DNA of 37,614 nucleotides from a virus, in IMG/VR virus record IMGVR_UViG_3300045141_000116, positions 1-37,614 of that record; one strand, 5' to 3'. The translations under genes and the position numbers were made by a program. Shown here in pieces: positions 15,608 to 22,656 of the stretch. The notes under the pieces were generated by a model. That model was not told the origin of the DNA. It made no database searches and saw only the letters and a program-made list of their open reading frames with translations. Within the stretch, counting starts at the first letter, position 1; the number at the start of each line of letters is the position of its first letter.

Positions 15608-16119
15608 GCCATTTCGACAACCGGTTGCGTCAACTGAAAGTGCACGTCGTGTTGCACATGCATACCAAGGTGACCGAGTGTTTCAGCGTTCAGACCCTCA
15701 CTGCATGACAGAGTGAAACTGACCGTGCACGTGCCTCCTTTTTTGGCAGCGAACGTCAATTTGTGAAGCGTGCAATCTGTCAACCGAAGCAGATACCGCT
15801 CACCAATACCATAGTCAATCACTAGGGTATAGCCACCGGTCTTACCGCTCCACGACTGGGGCATTCCGAGTTCAGGAAACCGCAGTTCGGTTGCATCGCT
15901 GACCGGCTCAATGCCCGGCAGCTCATCCGCCGCCGGGGTGCCGGCGATGTAGAACATGTCACGCAGGCCCGGCGCGAAGCGCTCAAGCACGCTATTCGGC
16001 AGGTCCAGCTGCAAGCGAATGTCGGTGCGTGGCACCAGCATTTCGCCGTGACGCTCGCTGTCGGGGTGCACCGCGTTCAGCTTGGCGCGGGTGATCTCCG
16101 GGAACTCGAAAGCCATCAT
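15604..16119 (-). CDS. Conserved phage protein next to recT-like gene
   Basis: About 171 aa, starting at MMAFEFPEITRAKL; GAGGTG just upstream is the ribosome site, so I prefer the ATG at 16119 (or 16116) over the GTG at 16125 inside that site. The protein is beta-rich with GGYTLVIDYGIG, LRLTDCTLHKL and GTCTVSFTLSCSE. Proteins of this pattern are frequent beside RecT/RecE-type genes in phages of Gram-negative bacteria, but I know no proven function; a role with the recombination pair is inferred from position. Confidence 0.7.
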   Translation of the reverse strand: MMAFEFPEITRAKLNAVHPDSERHGEMLVPRTDIRLQLDLPNSVLERFAPGLRDMFYIAGTPAADELPGIEPVSDATELRFPELGMPQSWSGKTGGYTLVIDYGIGERYLLRLTDCTLHKLTFAAKKGGTCTVSFTLSCSEGLNAETLGHLGMHVQHDVHFQLTQPVVEMA

Positions 16120-16236
16120 GTTCACCTCGGTTGCAGGGGGTGGAAGAAAGAGGGCGCCGGCTTGCGGCCGGGCACATCAGCCAAGGTCAGGGAGGGAGGC
16201 GGGAGGAGGTTTGCTGACGTGTCGCGCCCTGAAAAC

Positions 16237-16461
16237 TCAGGCGCTCGGTTGCAGCTCCGGTTGCGCACCCGGTTGCCCATCGCCGGGCAACGGTTCGGCG
16301 CGTTCGATCTGCACACCGGCGTTGACCAAATCGAGCAAGTCAGTCTGTGACGCGACGCGCGCGCCGAAACAGTGGTTCTTCGCTTGGCTCGGGTGGCCGG
16401 CCCAGACAAGGCGGCGCACCTTGCCCTCAGTGTCGAATGCAACGTAAATGCGGGAAGACAT
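16237..16461 (-). CDS. Hypothetical small protein
   Basis: The 74-aa protein starts at MSSRIYVAF; AAAGGA 8 bases upstream decides the start. A beta-type N-terminus (SRIYVAFDTEGKVRRLVWAG) is followed by a helix and a Pro/Gln-rich tail. It lies between the annealing protein and the conserved 171-aa protein, with a 117-bp gap after it that holds no visible gene. It is not recognised. Confidence 0.6.
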   Translation of the reverse strand: MSSRIYVAFDTEGKVRRLVWAGHPSQAKNHCFGARVASQTDLLDLVNAGVQIERAEPLPGDGQPGAQPELQPSA

Positions 16462-16472
16462 CAGGAGTCCTT

Positions 16473-17474
16473 TCAAGTTGGGAAACGGGTGCGATAGGCG
16501 GCGATGACGGCCGCCGCTTCGTGTTCAGGGAGCACGCTGCGCGCTTCGTCCATGACGAGGCCTGCGGTTTCCTCGCTGGTGGCCTTCGCAATGGCGTCGA
16601 TGAAGAACGCGGCGCCCGGCGGCGAGGCGGCATCGGCTGCGCTCTTGCGCTTGGCCTGGACCTGGGCCTTGACGACCTCCATGTGCGGCGCGGCTTCCAT
16701 CGGCACAACATGCGATTCGAACCACTCCGCAGGCGTGCTCATTTCGTCGCGCAAGGATGCGTAGATGCGACGCAGCGTGATGACCTGGGCCGGGGCGATG
16801 GCGTCCAGTCGGCGCTGAATGCGTTTCTCGATCTGCTCTTTGGTCACGCCGAATGCGGCGAACGCCTCGACCAACTTCCCCATTGCCTCGGGCGTGGTGT
16901 CGGCCTTGATGCTCAGGGTTGTCTCGGCCTGTTGCATGGCGCCGTCGATCACGTCCTGAGGCAACAACGACAGGATGCAAGCGCGCGTGCGGCGCTGCGC
17001 CATGTTGGCGGTGAGTTCGTACACGTCGCGCTCATCCTTGAGGCGGTAGCCGCCCTGCTTGGTGTCGCGCCAGTGCCGCACGATGAAGGTGATGGGCCGG
17101 CGCGTGCGGGACTGCAGGTCGGTCGCGAACGACTCAATTTCACTGAAGGGGATGCCGTCGACGCCGACGCCGCGCGACACCTCACGGAACCCGAATTCCA
17201 TGTTCCCCCACTGCTGCGCGATGGCCTGCGCGGCGTGGATGCTCGGGCCGCTGATGGCGCTGCCGCCCTTGCCGTACTCATACGCCGCGCGCTCGGCGAG
17301 GCCCTGCCGGCTGAACGCATTCAGGATGCCGTCCATGGCCTTGCGCTCATCGCGCGGGAAGCGCTGCGCCATCAGGTACTTCGTCTGCATCTCCGCGACT
17401 TCGCGGGACTGCGTCGCGAGCGCGCCCGAGGTGGGCTCGCTGGTGCTGCTGAAGGATTCGATGAGGTCGTTCAT
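16473..17474 (-). CDS. RecT-like single-strand annealing protein
   Basis: The 333-aa protein has a conserved core at ~35-200: QRFPRDERKAMDGIL, then RQGLAERAAYEY with GGSAISGPSIHAAQAIAQQWGN, then VRHWRDTKQGG and TANMAQRRTRACILSLLP. These are features of one RecT/Red-beta-like phage annealing family. It would coat single-stranded DNA made by the neighbouring exonuclease and pair it with a complement. It lies three bases after the exonuclease gene; the pair forms a phage recombination system. The C-terminal part is helical and probably binds a partner. Confidence 0.75.
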   Translation of the reverse strand: MNDLIESFSSTSEPTSGALATQSREVAEMQTKYLMAQRFPRDERKAMDGILNAFSRQGLAERAAYEYGKGGSAISGPSIHAAQAIAQQWGNMEFGFREVSRGVGVDGIPFSEIESFATDLQSRTRRPITFIVRHWRDTKQGGYRLKDERDVYELTANMAQRRTRACILSLLPQDVIDGAMQQAETTLSIKADTTPEAMGKLVEAFAAFGVTKEQIEKRIQRRLDAIAPAQVITLRRIYASLRDEMSTPAEWFESHVVPMEAAPHMEVVKAQVQAKRKSAADAASPPGAAFFIDAIAKATSEETAGLVMDEARSVLPEHEAAAVIAAYRTRFPT

Positions 17475-17477
17475 TGG

Positions 17478-18317
17478 TCAGGCCCAGGGGGGAAGTTGTA
17501 GGGTGGTGATCTCGGGCGAGTAGCTCGGCCATGCGTCGGCCTTCACGCATTCCGTGTAGTGCTTGAGCGCGTCGCGGGTCGCGGCGCGGCCCTTGTCAAG
17601 CGCGGGCTCGTCAAGCATGTAGAGCGCGCACGCATGCGGGTATTCGGACTCGACGACGGCGAACACCATGCCGTGCACGTCCATGCCCGAGGCCTGCGCG
17701 TAGCCCTCGCAGTACCAATCGGCCTGCAGGTGGTAGCCCAGGTCCGCGGCGCTGCGCGCGAAGGCCTGCGGGCTCGCATCCTTGGTCGTCTTCACGTCAA
17801 GCAGGATCGACCCAGTGCCGAACGCCACCGGCGACACCCAGTCAGGACGGCACTTGCAGAGCACGCCGCCGACAAGCCAGTACGCGGACACCTCGGCGCG
17901 GCCGTCGCCCAGCAAGGTCGCGACATCGGGCAGCGCGCGCAGTGCATTCGCTTGCCGTTCGGCCGCATCGAACTGCACTTGGCTGATCACCTCCCAGCCG
18001 GCGGCGCTGCTGTCGCGCAGGAACTCTTTCCACTCGCGGGTGCGCTTGTCGACATCGGGGCCGATGACGTAGCGCTTGAAGAACTGATCAGGCTCAAGCA
18101 CCAAGCAGTGCACCAAGGTGCCATTGATCATCGCGGGCGTGGGCGCGGTGGGCGGCGCGTCATGCGGCTGCGCCAATGCGTGGTAGTGAAACGGCGTGCG
18201 CCGAAACCGTTTGATGCCGCTGACGCTGAGGCCCGGCCCTTGGTGGTAGTCCTCATTCGACAGGCCATGCAGCAGGCCGCCGGCCTCGCGCACTTGGGCG
18301 AAACGATCGCCGCTCAT
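17478..18317 (-). CDS. RecE-like PD-(D/E)XK exonuclease
   Basis: The 279-aa protein starts at MSGDRF, where ATG overlaps the upstream stop (ATGA). Nuclease motifs in order: SVSGIKRFRRTP (33-42), GTLVHCLVLEP with H70, AEVSAYW (E142), KCRPDW (D159), LLDVKTTKD (D174, K176), then YHLQADWY (Q198). This matches the RecE/RecB-type family that degrades one strand of duplex DNA. It makes the single-stranded substrate for the RecT-like protein encoded next. All catalytic residues are visible. Confidence 0.88.
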   Translation of the reverse strand: MSGDRFAQVREAGGLLHGLSNEDYHQGPGLSVSGIKRFRRTPFHYHALAQPHDAPPTAPTPAMINGTLVHCLVLEPDQFFKRYVIGPDVDKRTREWKEFLRDSSAAGWEVISQVQFDAAERQANALRALPDVATLLGDGRAEVSAYWLVGGVLCKCRPDWVSPVAFGTGSILLDVKTTKDASPQAFARSAADLGYHLQADWYCEGYAQASGMDVHGMVFAVVESEYPHACALYMLDEPALDKGRAATRDALKHYTECVKADAWPSYSPEITTLQLPPWA

Positions 18318-18484
18318 GTGCACCACCACACCGAACGAACCCAGCGCTTGAAGCGCATCCACCGGGTCACGGTGTAGGCGTGCGGGCGCACCTTGCCCGA
18401 GCTGGTGAGGGCATCGCGGTGCTTGCGGCGGAACGGCCCTTCGAAGGCGTTCCCGGTGCGCAGCCGGGTGAACCAGTCACGCAT
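18314..18484 (-). CDS. Small basic early protein
   Basis: The 56-aa protein starts at MRDWFTRL, inside the end of the upstream gene, and ends in an ATGA overlap with the exonuclease. It is strongly basic with several aromatic residues (YTVTRWMRFKRWVRSVWW). Tight coupling on both sides supports a real gene; the basic charge suggests nucleic-acid binding. Function is unknown. Confidence 0.55.
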   Translation of the reverse strand: MRDWFTRLRTGNAFEGPFRRKHRDALTSSGKVRPHAYTVTRWMRFKRWVRSVWWCT

Positions 18485-18854
18485 CGCTGCCATCCTGTTC
18501 TGCCGTGTCTTCGGCGTGGAACTGGGCATGCTGGTGGGCCATGCACATCAGCAGCGCGTTTGCCGGCAGGCGGGTCGCCGGGTCCTCGCCTTCAGCACAG
18601 GTCACGATCAGCGAAACGATTCGGTCAAGCAGGTGCAGCTCATCACGGCCGCAGAACATGTCCGAAACCACGTCGACCAATCGCATACGTTTGTCGGGAA
18701 AACCTGGGGTGCGAATCTCGGAAAGCGGGTTCGCAAACGCGGCGGTGATGAACTCCGATCGCAGCTCCCGATACGCTGCACGAATCAGGTCTTCGCGGGC
18801 GTCGATGTGCGATTGCATTCGGAGGGCTTCAAGGGTGGTTTGTGCGGGCTGCAT
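18477..18854 (-). CDS. Hypothetical first gene of leftward early operon
   Basis: The 125-aa helical protein has AYRELRSEFITAAF near residues 27-40, LVDVVSDMFC and LLDRIVSLIVTCAEGED, and an acidic tail. It is the first gene after the putative leftward promoter and decamer array D (86 bp upstream). First genes of such operons are often regulators or antiterminators, but no motif here supports either. Confidence 0.65.
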   Translation of the reverse strand: MQPAQTTLEALRMQSHIDAREDLIRAAYRELRSEFITAAFANPLSEIRTPGFPDKRMRLVDVVSDMFCGRDELHLLDRIVSLIVTCAEGEDPATRLPANALLMCMAHQHAQFHAEDTAEQDGSDA

Positions 18855-18863
18855 GGGAGGCGC

Positions 18864-18892
18864 ATTGCACGCCGGTTGACAACACCCCGCAA
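18864..18892 (-). promoter_or_regulatory. Candidate leftward early promoter
   Basis: On the minus strand: TTGCGG, 17-bp spacer, TGCAAT (4 of 6 matches at each hexamer). The spacer contains the 9-bp palindrome GTTGTCAAC (18875-18883), a natural operator position. The start would give a very short leader to the first gene at 18854, so it is only a candidate. Confidence 0.35.
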
Positions 18893-18940
18893 CCGATGCC
18901 CACGAAAGCAGCTCAAGTCAGCGCAACCTACGTTGACGGC

Positions 18941-18980
18941 GCCGCCGCCACGCGCCGCTAAGCGCCGCAAACTGCCTTAC
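18941..18980 (-). repeat. Decamer array D (4 x 10 bp)
   Basis: On the minus strand: GTAAGGCAGT, TTGCGGCGCT, TAGCGGCGCG, TGGCGGCGGC. It ends 86 bp before the first gene of the leftward operon and points into it. It lies in the 179-bp gap between that operon and the rightward gene at 19034. Confidence 0.8.
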
Positions 18981-19033
18981 AGTGCGGCACGTAAAAAAAT
19001 CCGAGTAGTCACAACAAAACGGGGGTTTTCGGG

Positions 19034-19543
19034 ATGGTCACGGATCACGGAGCGCGCTGGCTGGTGAACCGCCGCGCGGTGCAGGCAGAGCTGCAGGGCG
19101 ACACCTTGTGTGTGAACGTGCGTGGGCGGATCACGCCCTGGCGCCTGCGCATCATCGCGGCGGCGGTGACGCGGGCGATGGAGCCACACGACTGCGGCGC
19201 GGTGATGGTCAGCGTGATCACCGCCCAACTGGACATGGACCCTGAGGCCCTGGCGTGGCTGTGGGCGCGCCCTGATGCCTACCCGCTGGCGGCGCGGTTC
19301 GTAGGCGTGCTGTTCGATACGCGGCGCGGCCGCACGAAGTGGCTACTGCGATCGGCGGCGAACCTGCTTGCGAGCAGGTTCCCGGGTCATCTGCTTGAGC
19401 TTTTCGACATGGGCAACTTCAAAGCAGCGGCGCACTGGGCGGACCGTCATGCAGTGCTGTTCCGGCAGGTGCAGGCAGAGAAGGAAGCACGGGCCGTTCA
19501 CCGCGGCAAATCAGCGTCAACACCACGTAGGCGTAGGACCTGA
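19034..19543 (+). CDS. Hypothetical protein near immunity region
   Basis: The 169-aa protein has an alternating strand/helix pattern in its first ~120 residues (TLCVNVRGRITPWRLRIIAAAV; GAVMVSVITAQLDMDPEAL; ARFVGVLFDT) that loosely resembles a STAS-like domain, and a basic tail (STPRRRRT). It is convergent with the repressor and overlaps it by 125 bp, so the two transcripts would collide or pair. No ribosome site is clear. It could be a lysogen-expressed gene; function is unknown. Confidence 0.55.
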   Translation: MVTDHGARWLVNRRAVQAELQGDTLCVNVRGRITPWRLRIIAAAVTRAMEPHDCGAVMVSVITAQLDMDPEALAWLWARPDAYPLAARFVGVLFDTRRGRTKWLLRSAANLLASRFPGHLLELFDMGNFKAAAHWADRHAVLFRQVQAEKEARAVHRGKSASTPRRRRT

Positions 19544-19832
19544 CTTCAGGCTCCAGTGCCTCAAGGCGCTTCGCGCATTCAAGGGTAAGCCCGGAGAATT
19601 CCTGCGGCTTGTGCTCGGGCACGTAGTGCCCACCCTCGCCGGTGCACAGCCAGAACACATCGGCGCCCAGGTAGCGCGCGGCACGCGCGACGTTCTCGGG
19701 CTTGAGGTTCTTCAGCGGCGAGCGCTCAAGGCTCGCAATGGCTTGTCGGGAAATCCCTATAGCTTGCGCAAGGTTTGTGCGTGATTTCCCTGCGTGCTCT
19801 AGGGCTATATCGATCCGTTCGATCAGGTTCAT
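19419..19832 (-). CDS. XRE-family repressor (CI-like, short)
   Basis: The 137-aa protein has an XRE helix-turn-helix at ~10-45: ALEHAGKSRTNLAQAIGISR then QAIASLERSP, with a typical post-HTH segment (LKPENVARAARYLG). The C-terminal half (CTGEGGHYVPEHKP and the ECAKRLEALE helix) has no LexA/CI peptidase motif and is too short for one, so induction cannot be by RecA-stimulated self-cleavage. It diverges from the Cro-like gene. Its first codon abuts array E. The SD is weak, so a leaderless transcript is possible. It is the likely lysogeny repressor. Confidence 0.8.
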   Translation of the reverse strand: MNLIERIDIALEHAGKSRTNLAQAIGISRQAIASLERSPLKNLKPENVARAARYLGADVFWLCTGEGGHYVPEHKPQEFSGLTLECAKRLEALEPEVRSYAYVVLTLICRGERPVLPSLPAPAGTALHDGPPSAPLL

Positions 19833-19833
19833 G

Positions 19834-19873
19834 AGGTGGCACTTTCAGGCATGTAGCGGCAGCTAGCGGCATG
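19834..19873 (+). repeat. Decamer array E (4 x 10 bp)
   Basis: AGGTGGCACT, TTCAGGCATG, TAGCGGCAGC, TAGCGGCATG. It fills the space between repressor and cro from one base after the repressor start codon and points toward cro. A protein bound here would block or alter repressor transcription. Confidence 0.8.
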
Positions 19874-19917
19874 GTTGCAGGACACCGAAACTAGCTGCTT
19901 GCAAGAGGTTGCGGGTC

Positions 19918-19934
19918 GGCGTCAACTTGACGCC
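19918..19934. promoter_or_regulatory. Perfect palindrome before cro
   Basis: GGCGTCAACTTGACGCC is an 8-1-8 perfect inverted repeat ending 2 bases before the cro start codon, where a ribosome site would be expected. It could be an operator (core GTCAA-C-TTGAC) or an RNA hairpin that masks the start. No Shine-Dalgarno sequence is seen for cro. Confidence 0.6.
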
Positions 19935-19936
19935 CC

Positions 19937-20155
19937 ATGAAAAAACAAACAGCCCTCCAATTGCTCGGCGGCACCGAGCTGAGCGCAGCCCAGGCCCTCG
20001 GTTGCAGCCGACAGAACGTCAACAGGTGGCCCGACGACCTGCCACGCAGGATCGCTGACCGCGTCATTGCGGCTCGGGTGCGCAAGGAATGGTCCGACTC
20101 TCTGCAGGGTGGGACTGTGAACGTGCCCGCCCTCATCGCCGACGCCATCGCCTGA
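19937..20155 (+). CDS. Cro-like regulator
   Basis: The 72-aa protein has residues ~5-45 that form a Cro/YdaS-type helix-turn-helix: LLGGTELSAAQALGCSRQNVNRW, followed by LPRRIADRVIAARV. It lies divergent to the repressor at the start of the rightward operon, the standard place for Cro. It should repress the repressor promoter and tune early transcription. Confidence 0.8.
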   Translation: MKKQTALQLLGGTELSAAQALGCSRQNVNRWPDDLPRRIADRVIAARVRKEWSDSLQGGTVNVPALIADAIA

Positions 20156-20201
20156 CGCTTGCCAATGCCCTCAATCATGGCATGGCTGCATTGTCAACAG
20201 C

Positions 20202-20219
20202 GGTTGCAGGTTTGCAACC
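20202..20219. promoter_or_regulatory. Inverted repeat upstream of replication gene
   Basis: GGTTGCAGGTTTGCAACC is a 7-4-7 perfect inverted repeat. It lies 4 bases after ATTGTCAAC (20190-20198). The half GGTTGC(A/G)GG recurs at 19873 and 19907 and on the minus strand at 18886-18894, all in immunity-region gaps, so it may be a repressor or Cro operator. Confidence 0.5.
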
Positions 20220-20277
20220 CCCTGGCCGGTGTCGGGCGCGTCACTTCCGTAACGCGGGTGACGGTGGGGGATGACCG

Positions 20278-21321
20278 GTGAACTGGTTTCCATTCGACAT
20301 GGATGCGTGGAATCGGCGCACGAAGGAACTCGGCCATACCCACCGGGGAATCTACGTGACCCTCCTGGCGTGGTACTACGGCACCGGCGGCCCGTTGCCG
20401 ACCAGCTGGGAGCGCCTGTATCGCATCGGCGAAACCCAGACCGCGCCCGAGCGCGAAGCCCTGCATGAAACCCTCGCGGCATTTTTCGAATGCACCGACG
20501 ACGGTTGGCATAACGTGCGCGCCGACGAAGAGCTGCAGCATTTCTACGGGTCCCGCGGGGCCGATGTCACGTTGTCACGTGACATGAGCGTGACAGGCGT
20601 GACTCGTCACGCGTCACGCACCGTGACACCGTCACGCCTGAAATCTGATGCATCGCGACAACGTCGTTACCGTGACATGAAGACTTTAGTTGCGGATCGG
20701 CTCAATAAGTTAGGGGTCACTTGCTCCCGACATCAACCTTTTAATGAGCTGCAACAAATCGCCAAATCCCTCGGTGTGGTTATTGACGAGGATTTTTTGG
20801 GCCGTGACGAAACGCCTTTTGTCACGCGTGACCTCACGATAGAAGCCAGAAGCCACAAAGAAGAGACAGCCCGCGCTTTGAGTGCGAGCGCGGGCGAAGC
20901 GGGCGCGGAGGGGGTCGAAAGTGCTGAAAAAAGTGGCATTTCGGAGGGTTTTCCCTTGGTCGACACCACTGCGGCCGCGGTCTGTCGCAGGGTGAAGCAA
21001 CAGGGTCTGTTCGGCCTGTACCCCTCGCACCGGGGCCTCGTTGACCTCCTGGCAGCTGGCGCCACGCCGGACGAGATCGTCAACACCGCCGCCGAGGCTG
21101 TTGCCAAGGGCAAGGGAATGGCGTGGATGCTCGCGACCGTTCGGGGCCGGCGTGACGACATCAGCCGGCAGGCCGAACAGCCCCAGCAAGCCCGCAAATC
21201 GGGCCGTGGTGACATCAAAACGAACAGGCTGCAGGCCTGGGTGCCGGAATTGGTTGCGAAGCCTCAGGCGCCCGATTTCGCGTTCTACGACGACAAGGTG
21301 CCGCATGTCCCTGCCGACTGA
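20278..21321 (+). CDS. DUF1376 replication protein (initiator)
   Basis: The 347-aa protein has a GTG start preceded by GGTGGGGG. Residues 1-~90 match the DUF1376 (YdaU-like) domain: MNWFPFDMDAWNRRT, RGIYVTLLAWYYGTGGPLP, ERLYRIGETQT. The middle (95-215) is low in order, encodes the iteron-like DNA at 20566-20660 and is lower in GC. The C-terminal part from ~225 (AAAVCRRVKQQGLFGLYPS, LLAAGATPDEIV, KGMAWMLATV) looks like the small helical domain that ends several phage replication proteins. It probably binds the origin inside its own gene, as lambda O does. Confidence 0.8.
   Translation: MNWFPFDMDAWNRRTKELGHTHRGIYVTLLAWYYGTGGPLPTSWERLYRIGETQTAPEREALHETLAAFFECTDDGWHNVRADEELQHFYGSRGADVTLSRDMSVTGVTRHASRTVTPSRLKSDASRQRRYRDMKTLVADRLNKLGVTCSRHQPFNELQQIAKSLGVVIDEDFLGRDETPFVTRDLTIEARSHKEETARALSASAGEAGAEGVESAEKSGISEGFPLVDTTAAAVCRRVKQQGLFGLYPSHRGLVDLLAAGATPDEIVNTAAEAVAKGKGMAWMLATVRGRRDDISRQAEQPQQARKSGRGDIKTNRLQAWVPELVAKPQAPDFAFYDDKVPHVPAD
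20560..20840. other. Candidate origin of replication (iteron cluster)
   Basis: About 13 copies of GTCAC/GTGAC, most extended to GTCACG or CGTGAC, are packed into ~270 bp inside the replication gene. Nine lie between 20566 and 20676. A visibly AT-richer stretch (~20680-20800) follows, then three more copies at 20804-20833. Iterons beside an AT-rich unwinding region in the initiator gene is the lambda ori layout. Confidence 0.6.
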
Positions 21322-21832
21322 CTGGGTTGACGCGATCTTTGCCCGGCTGACCGTGGCCTACGGCGATCGGTTCCTGGCGCAATGGCCTGGGCAGCAGCCC
21401 GAGGTCGTCAAGGCGCATTGGGGCGCGGTGCTGACCGGCATCACGTCCGGCGGCATCAGCTACGCCCTGCAGCACCTGCCGCCGGACTACCCGCCGAACG
21501 CGATGCAGTTCGATCGGCTGTGTCGTGGTCGGCCCAGTGCTGCCGAAGGCCCGCGCAAGGCCCTGGCAGGCCCGCCAGTCGATCCGCAGCGCGTGGCCGA
21601 CGCCATGGCAGCAGCTGGCCGAGTGCGCAGCCGTGATCCGAAGGCCTGGGCGCGCCGGCTGCAGCAGCGCGAGGAAGGCGGCGAGCGGCTGAACCGAGCG
21701 CAAGCCGCGATGTGGCGCGAAGCCTTGCTCAGGCCCAGCCGATCCAGCATTGGCGCGGGGTCGGAGCCCGATGCACCCGCCGGCCCTGTAAATCCCCCTG
21801 CAGAGCTGGCATACCCGGAGACCCCCCCATGA
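21305..21832 (+). CDS. Lambda P-like helicase loader
   Basis: The 175-aa protein starts at MSLPTDWVDAIF, overlapping the replication gene by 17 bases. DAIFARLTVAYGDRFLAQW, then EVVKAHWGAVLTGI and PPDYPPNAMQFDRLCR match the conserved core of phage replication protein P-like loaders, which bring the host DnaB helicase to the phage initiator. The C-terminal third is Arg/Ala-rich and ends in a Pro-rich tail. The partner is most likely the DUF1376 protein encoded just upstream. Confidence 0.75.
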   Translation: MSLPTDWVDAIFARLTVAYGDRFLAQWPGQQPEVVKAHWGAVLTGITSGGISYALQHLPPDYPPNAMQFDRLCRGRPSAAEGPRKALAGPPVDPQRVADAMAAAGRVRSRDPKAWARRLQQREEGGERLNRAQAAMWREALLRPSRSSIGAGSEPDAPAGPVNPPAELAYPETPP

Positions 21833-21942
21833 GCCCTCCCCGCATCCCCCGTGCTCCCGTCGCTACCTGCTGGCTGTGTCTGGTGCTGGCCCTGCTGGCC
21901 TGGGCTGGGCTCGGGCTGCTGGGCTGGTGGTGGTTCGCATGA
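21829..21942 (+). CDS. 37-aa single-span membrane protein
   Basis: This very small gene starts in an ATGA overlap with the helicase loader. It has a basic N-terminus (MSPPRIPRAP) then one hydrophobic helix (CWLCLVLALLAWAGLGLLGWWW). Tight coupling favours a real gene. It could be a small membrane effector or pinholin-like protein; no direct evidence. Confidence 0.5.
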   Translation: MSPPRIPRAPVATCWLCLVLALLAWAGLGLLGWWWFA

Positions 21943-22069
21943 TGCCCCGCGGTCCGTGACATTCCGCACGGTTTTGACCCCCAGGGGGGGTGAAATCGGC
22001 GACCGGGGTCCCAAAAAAAATATGGTCCCTACCCCACATGGAAAACCCAAAAACCCAAACGGTAACAAA
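21943..22069. other. Gap with palindrome and low-GC island
   Basis: No gene is seen in these 127 bases. ACCCCCAGGGGGGGT (21979-21993) is a strong near-palindrome. GGTCCC occurs twice (22008 and 22025) around an A8-TAT run, and AAACCCA-type units repeat at 22041-22060. Composition is much richer in A than the neighbours, which suggests recent insertion or a regulatory leader. Confidence 0.5.
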
Positions 22070-22213
22070 ATGGATACTCCCGAAAAACCCATCACCGAAA
22101 TCCACATTCCGCTGATCCCGATATTCCTGATCGTGGGAATCATCTGCCTCACCGTGATGACGGTAGTTTCTACGATCTATGACAGCCAGGTCGTCGCCTG
22201 CAAAAAGCCATGA
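22070..22213 (+). CDS. 47-aa single-span membrane protein
   Basis: MDTPEKPITEIHIP is followed by a hydrophobic helix (LIPIFLIVGIICLTVMTVVS) and a short periplasmic or cytoplasmic tail with one Cys. The stop overlaps the rusA start (ATGA). Codon use is less GC-rich than in neighbours. An earlier in-frame ATG at 22022 is possible. It is a candidate small holin-like or regulatory membrane peptide; not recognised. Confidence 0.5.
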   Translation: MDTPEKPITEIHIPLIPIFLIVGIICLTVMTVVSTIYDSQVVACKKP

Positions 22214-22656
22214 CATTCCATCACGTCACATCAGACCAAGCGGCGGTTTTCACCATCCGCGGCGAGGCTGCGAGCAAAGCGAACTCTCGGCAGCTGGTGA
22301 CCTTCGGCGATCGGCCCGCGAGTATCAAGAGCGCGAAGGCCCGGAGCTTCGAAACCGTTGCGATGCTGCAGATTCCCAGTGCGGCGAAGCGGATGTTTTC
22401 GGGGCCGGTCGCCGTCGAGATGAACATTTACTACGCGAGCAATTTGCCGGACCTGGACGAATCGATTGTGCTCGATGTGCTGCAGGCGAAATTCACCGGC
22501 ACCGGGAAGAAACGGAAACTCGTGCGGACTGGGGTTTATCTGAATGACAGGCAGGTGACCGAGAAACACATTTTCAAGCACATCGATCGGGCAAACCCTA
22601 GGGTGGAAATCGCGGTTGCACCCGCGGCAACGGAACAACAACAGGAGGTCATCTGA
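22210..22656 (+). CDS. rusA: RusA-like Holliday-junction resolvase
   Basis: The 148-aa protein matches the RusA family: IRGEAASKANSRQ (17-28), the metal-binding PDLDESIVLDVLQ (80-92; D81, D83, D89), and YLNDRQVTE (N112, D113) followed by DRANPRVEI. It cuts four-way junctions made in replication and recombination before packaging, as a homodimer. The start is in an ATGA overlap; the end is coupled to the next gene (TGATG). Confidence 0.88.
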   Translation: MTFHHVTSDQAAVFTIRGEAASKANSRQLVTFGDRPASIKSAKARSFETVAMLQIPSAAKRMFSGPVAVEMNIYYASNLPDLDESIVLDVLQAKFTGTGKKRKLVRTGVYLNDRQVTEKHIFKHIDRANPRVEIAVAPAATEQQQEVI

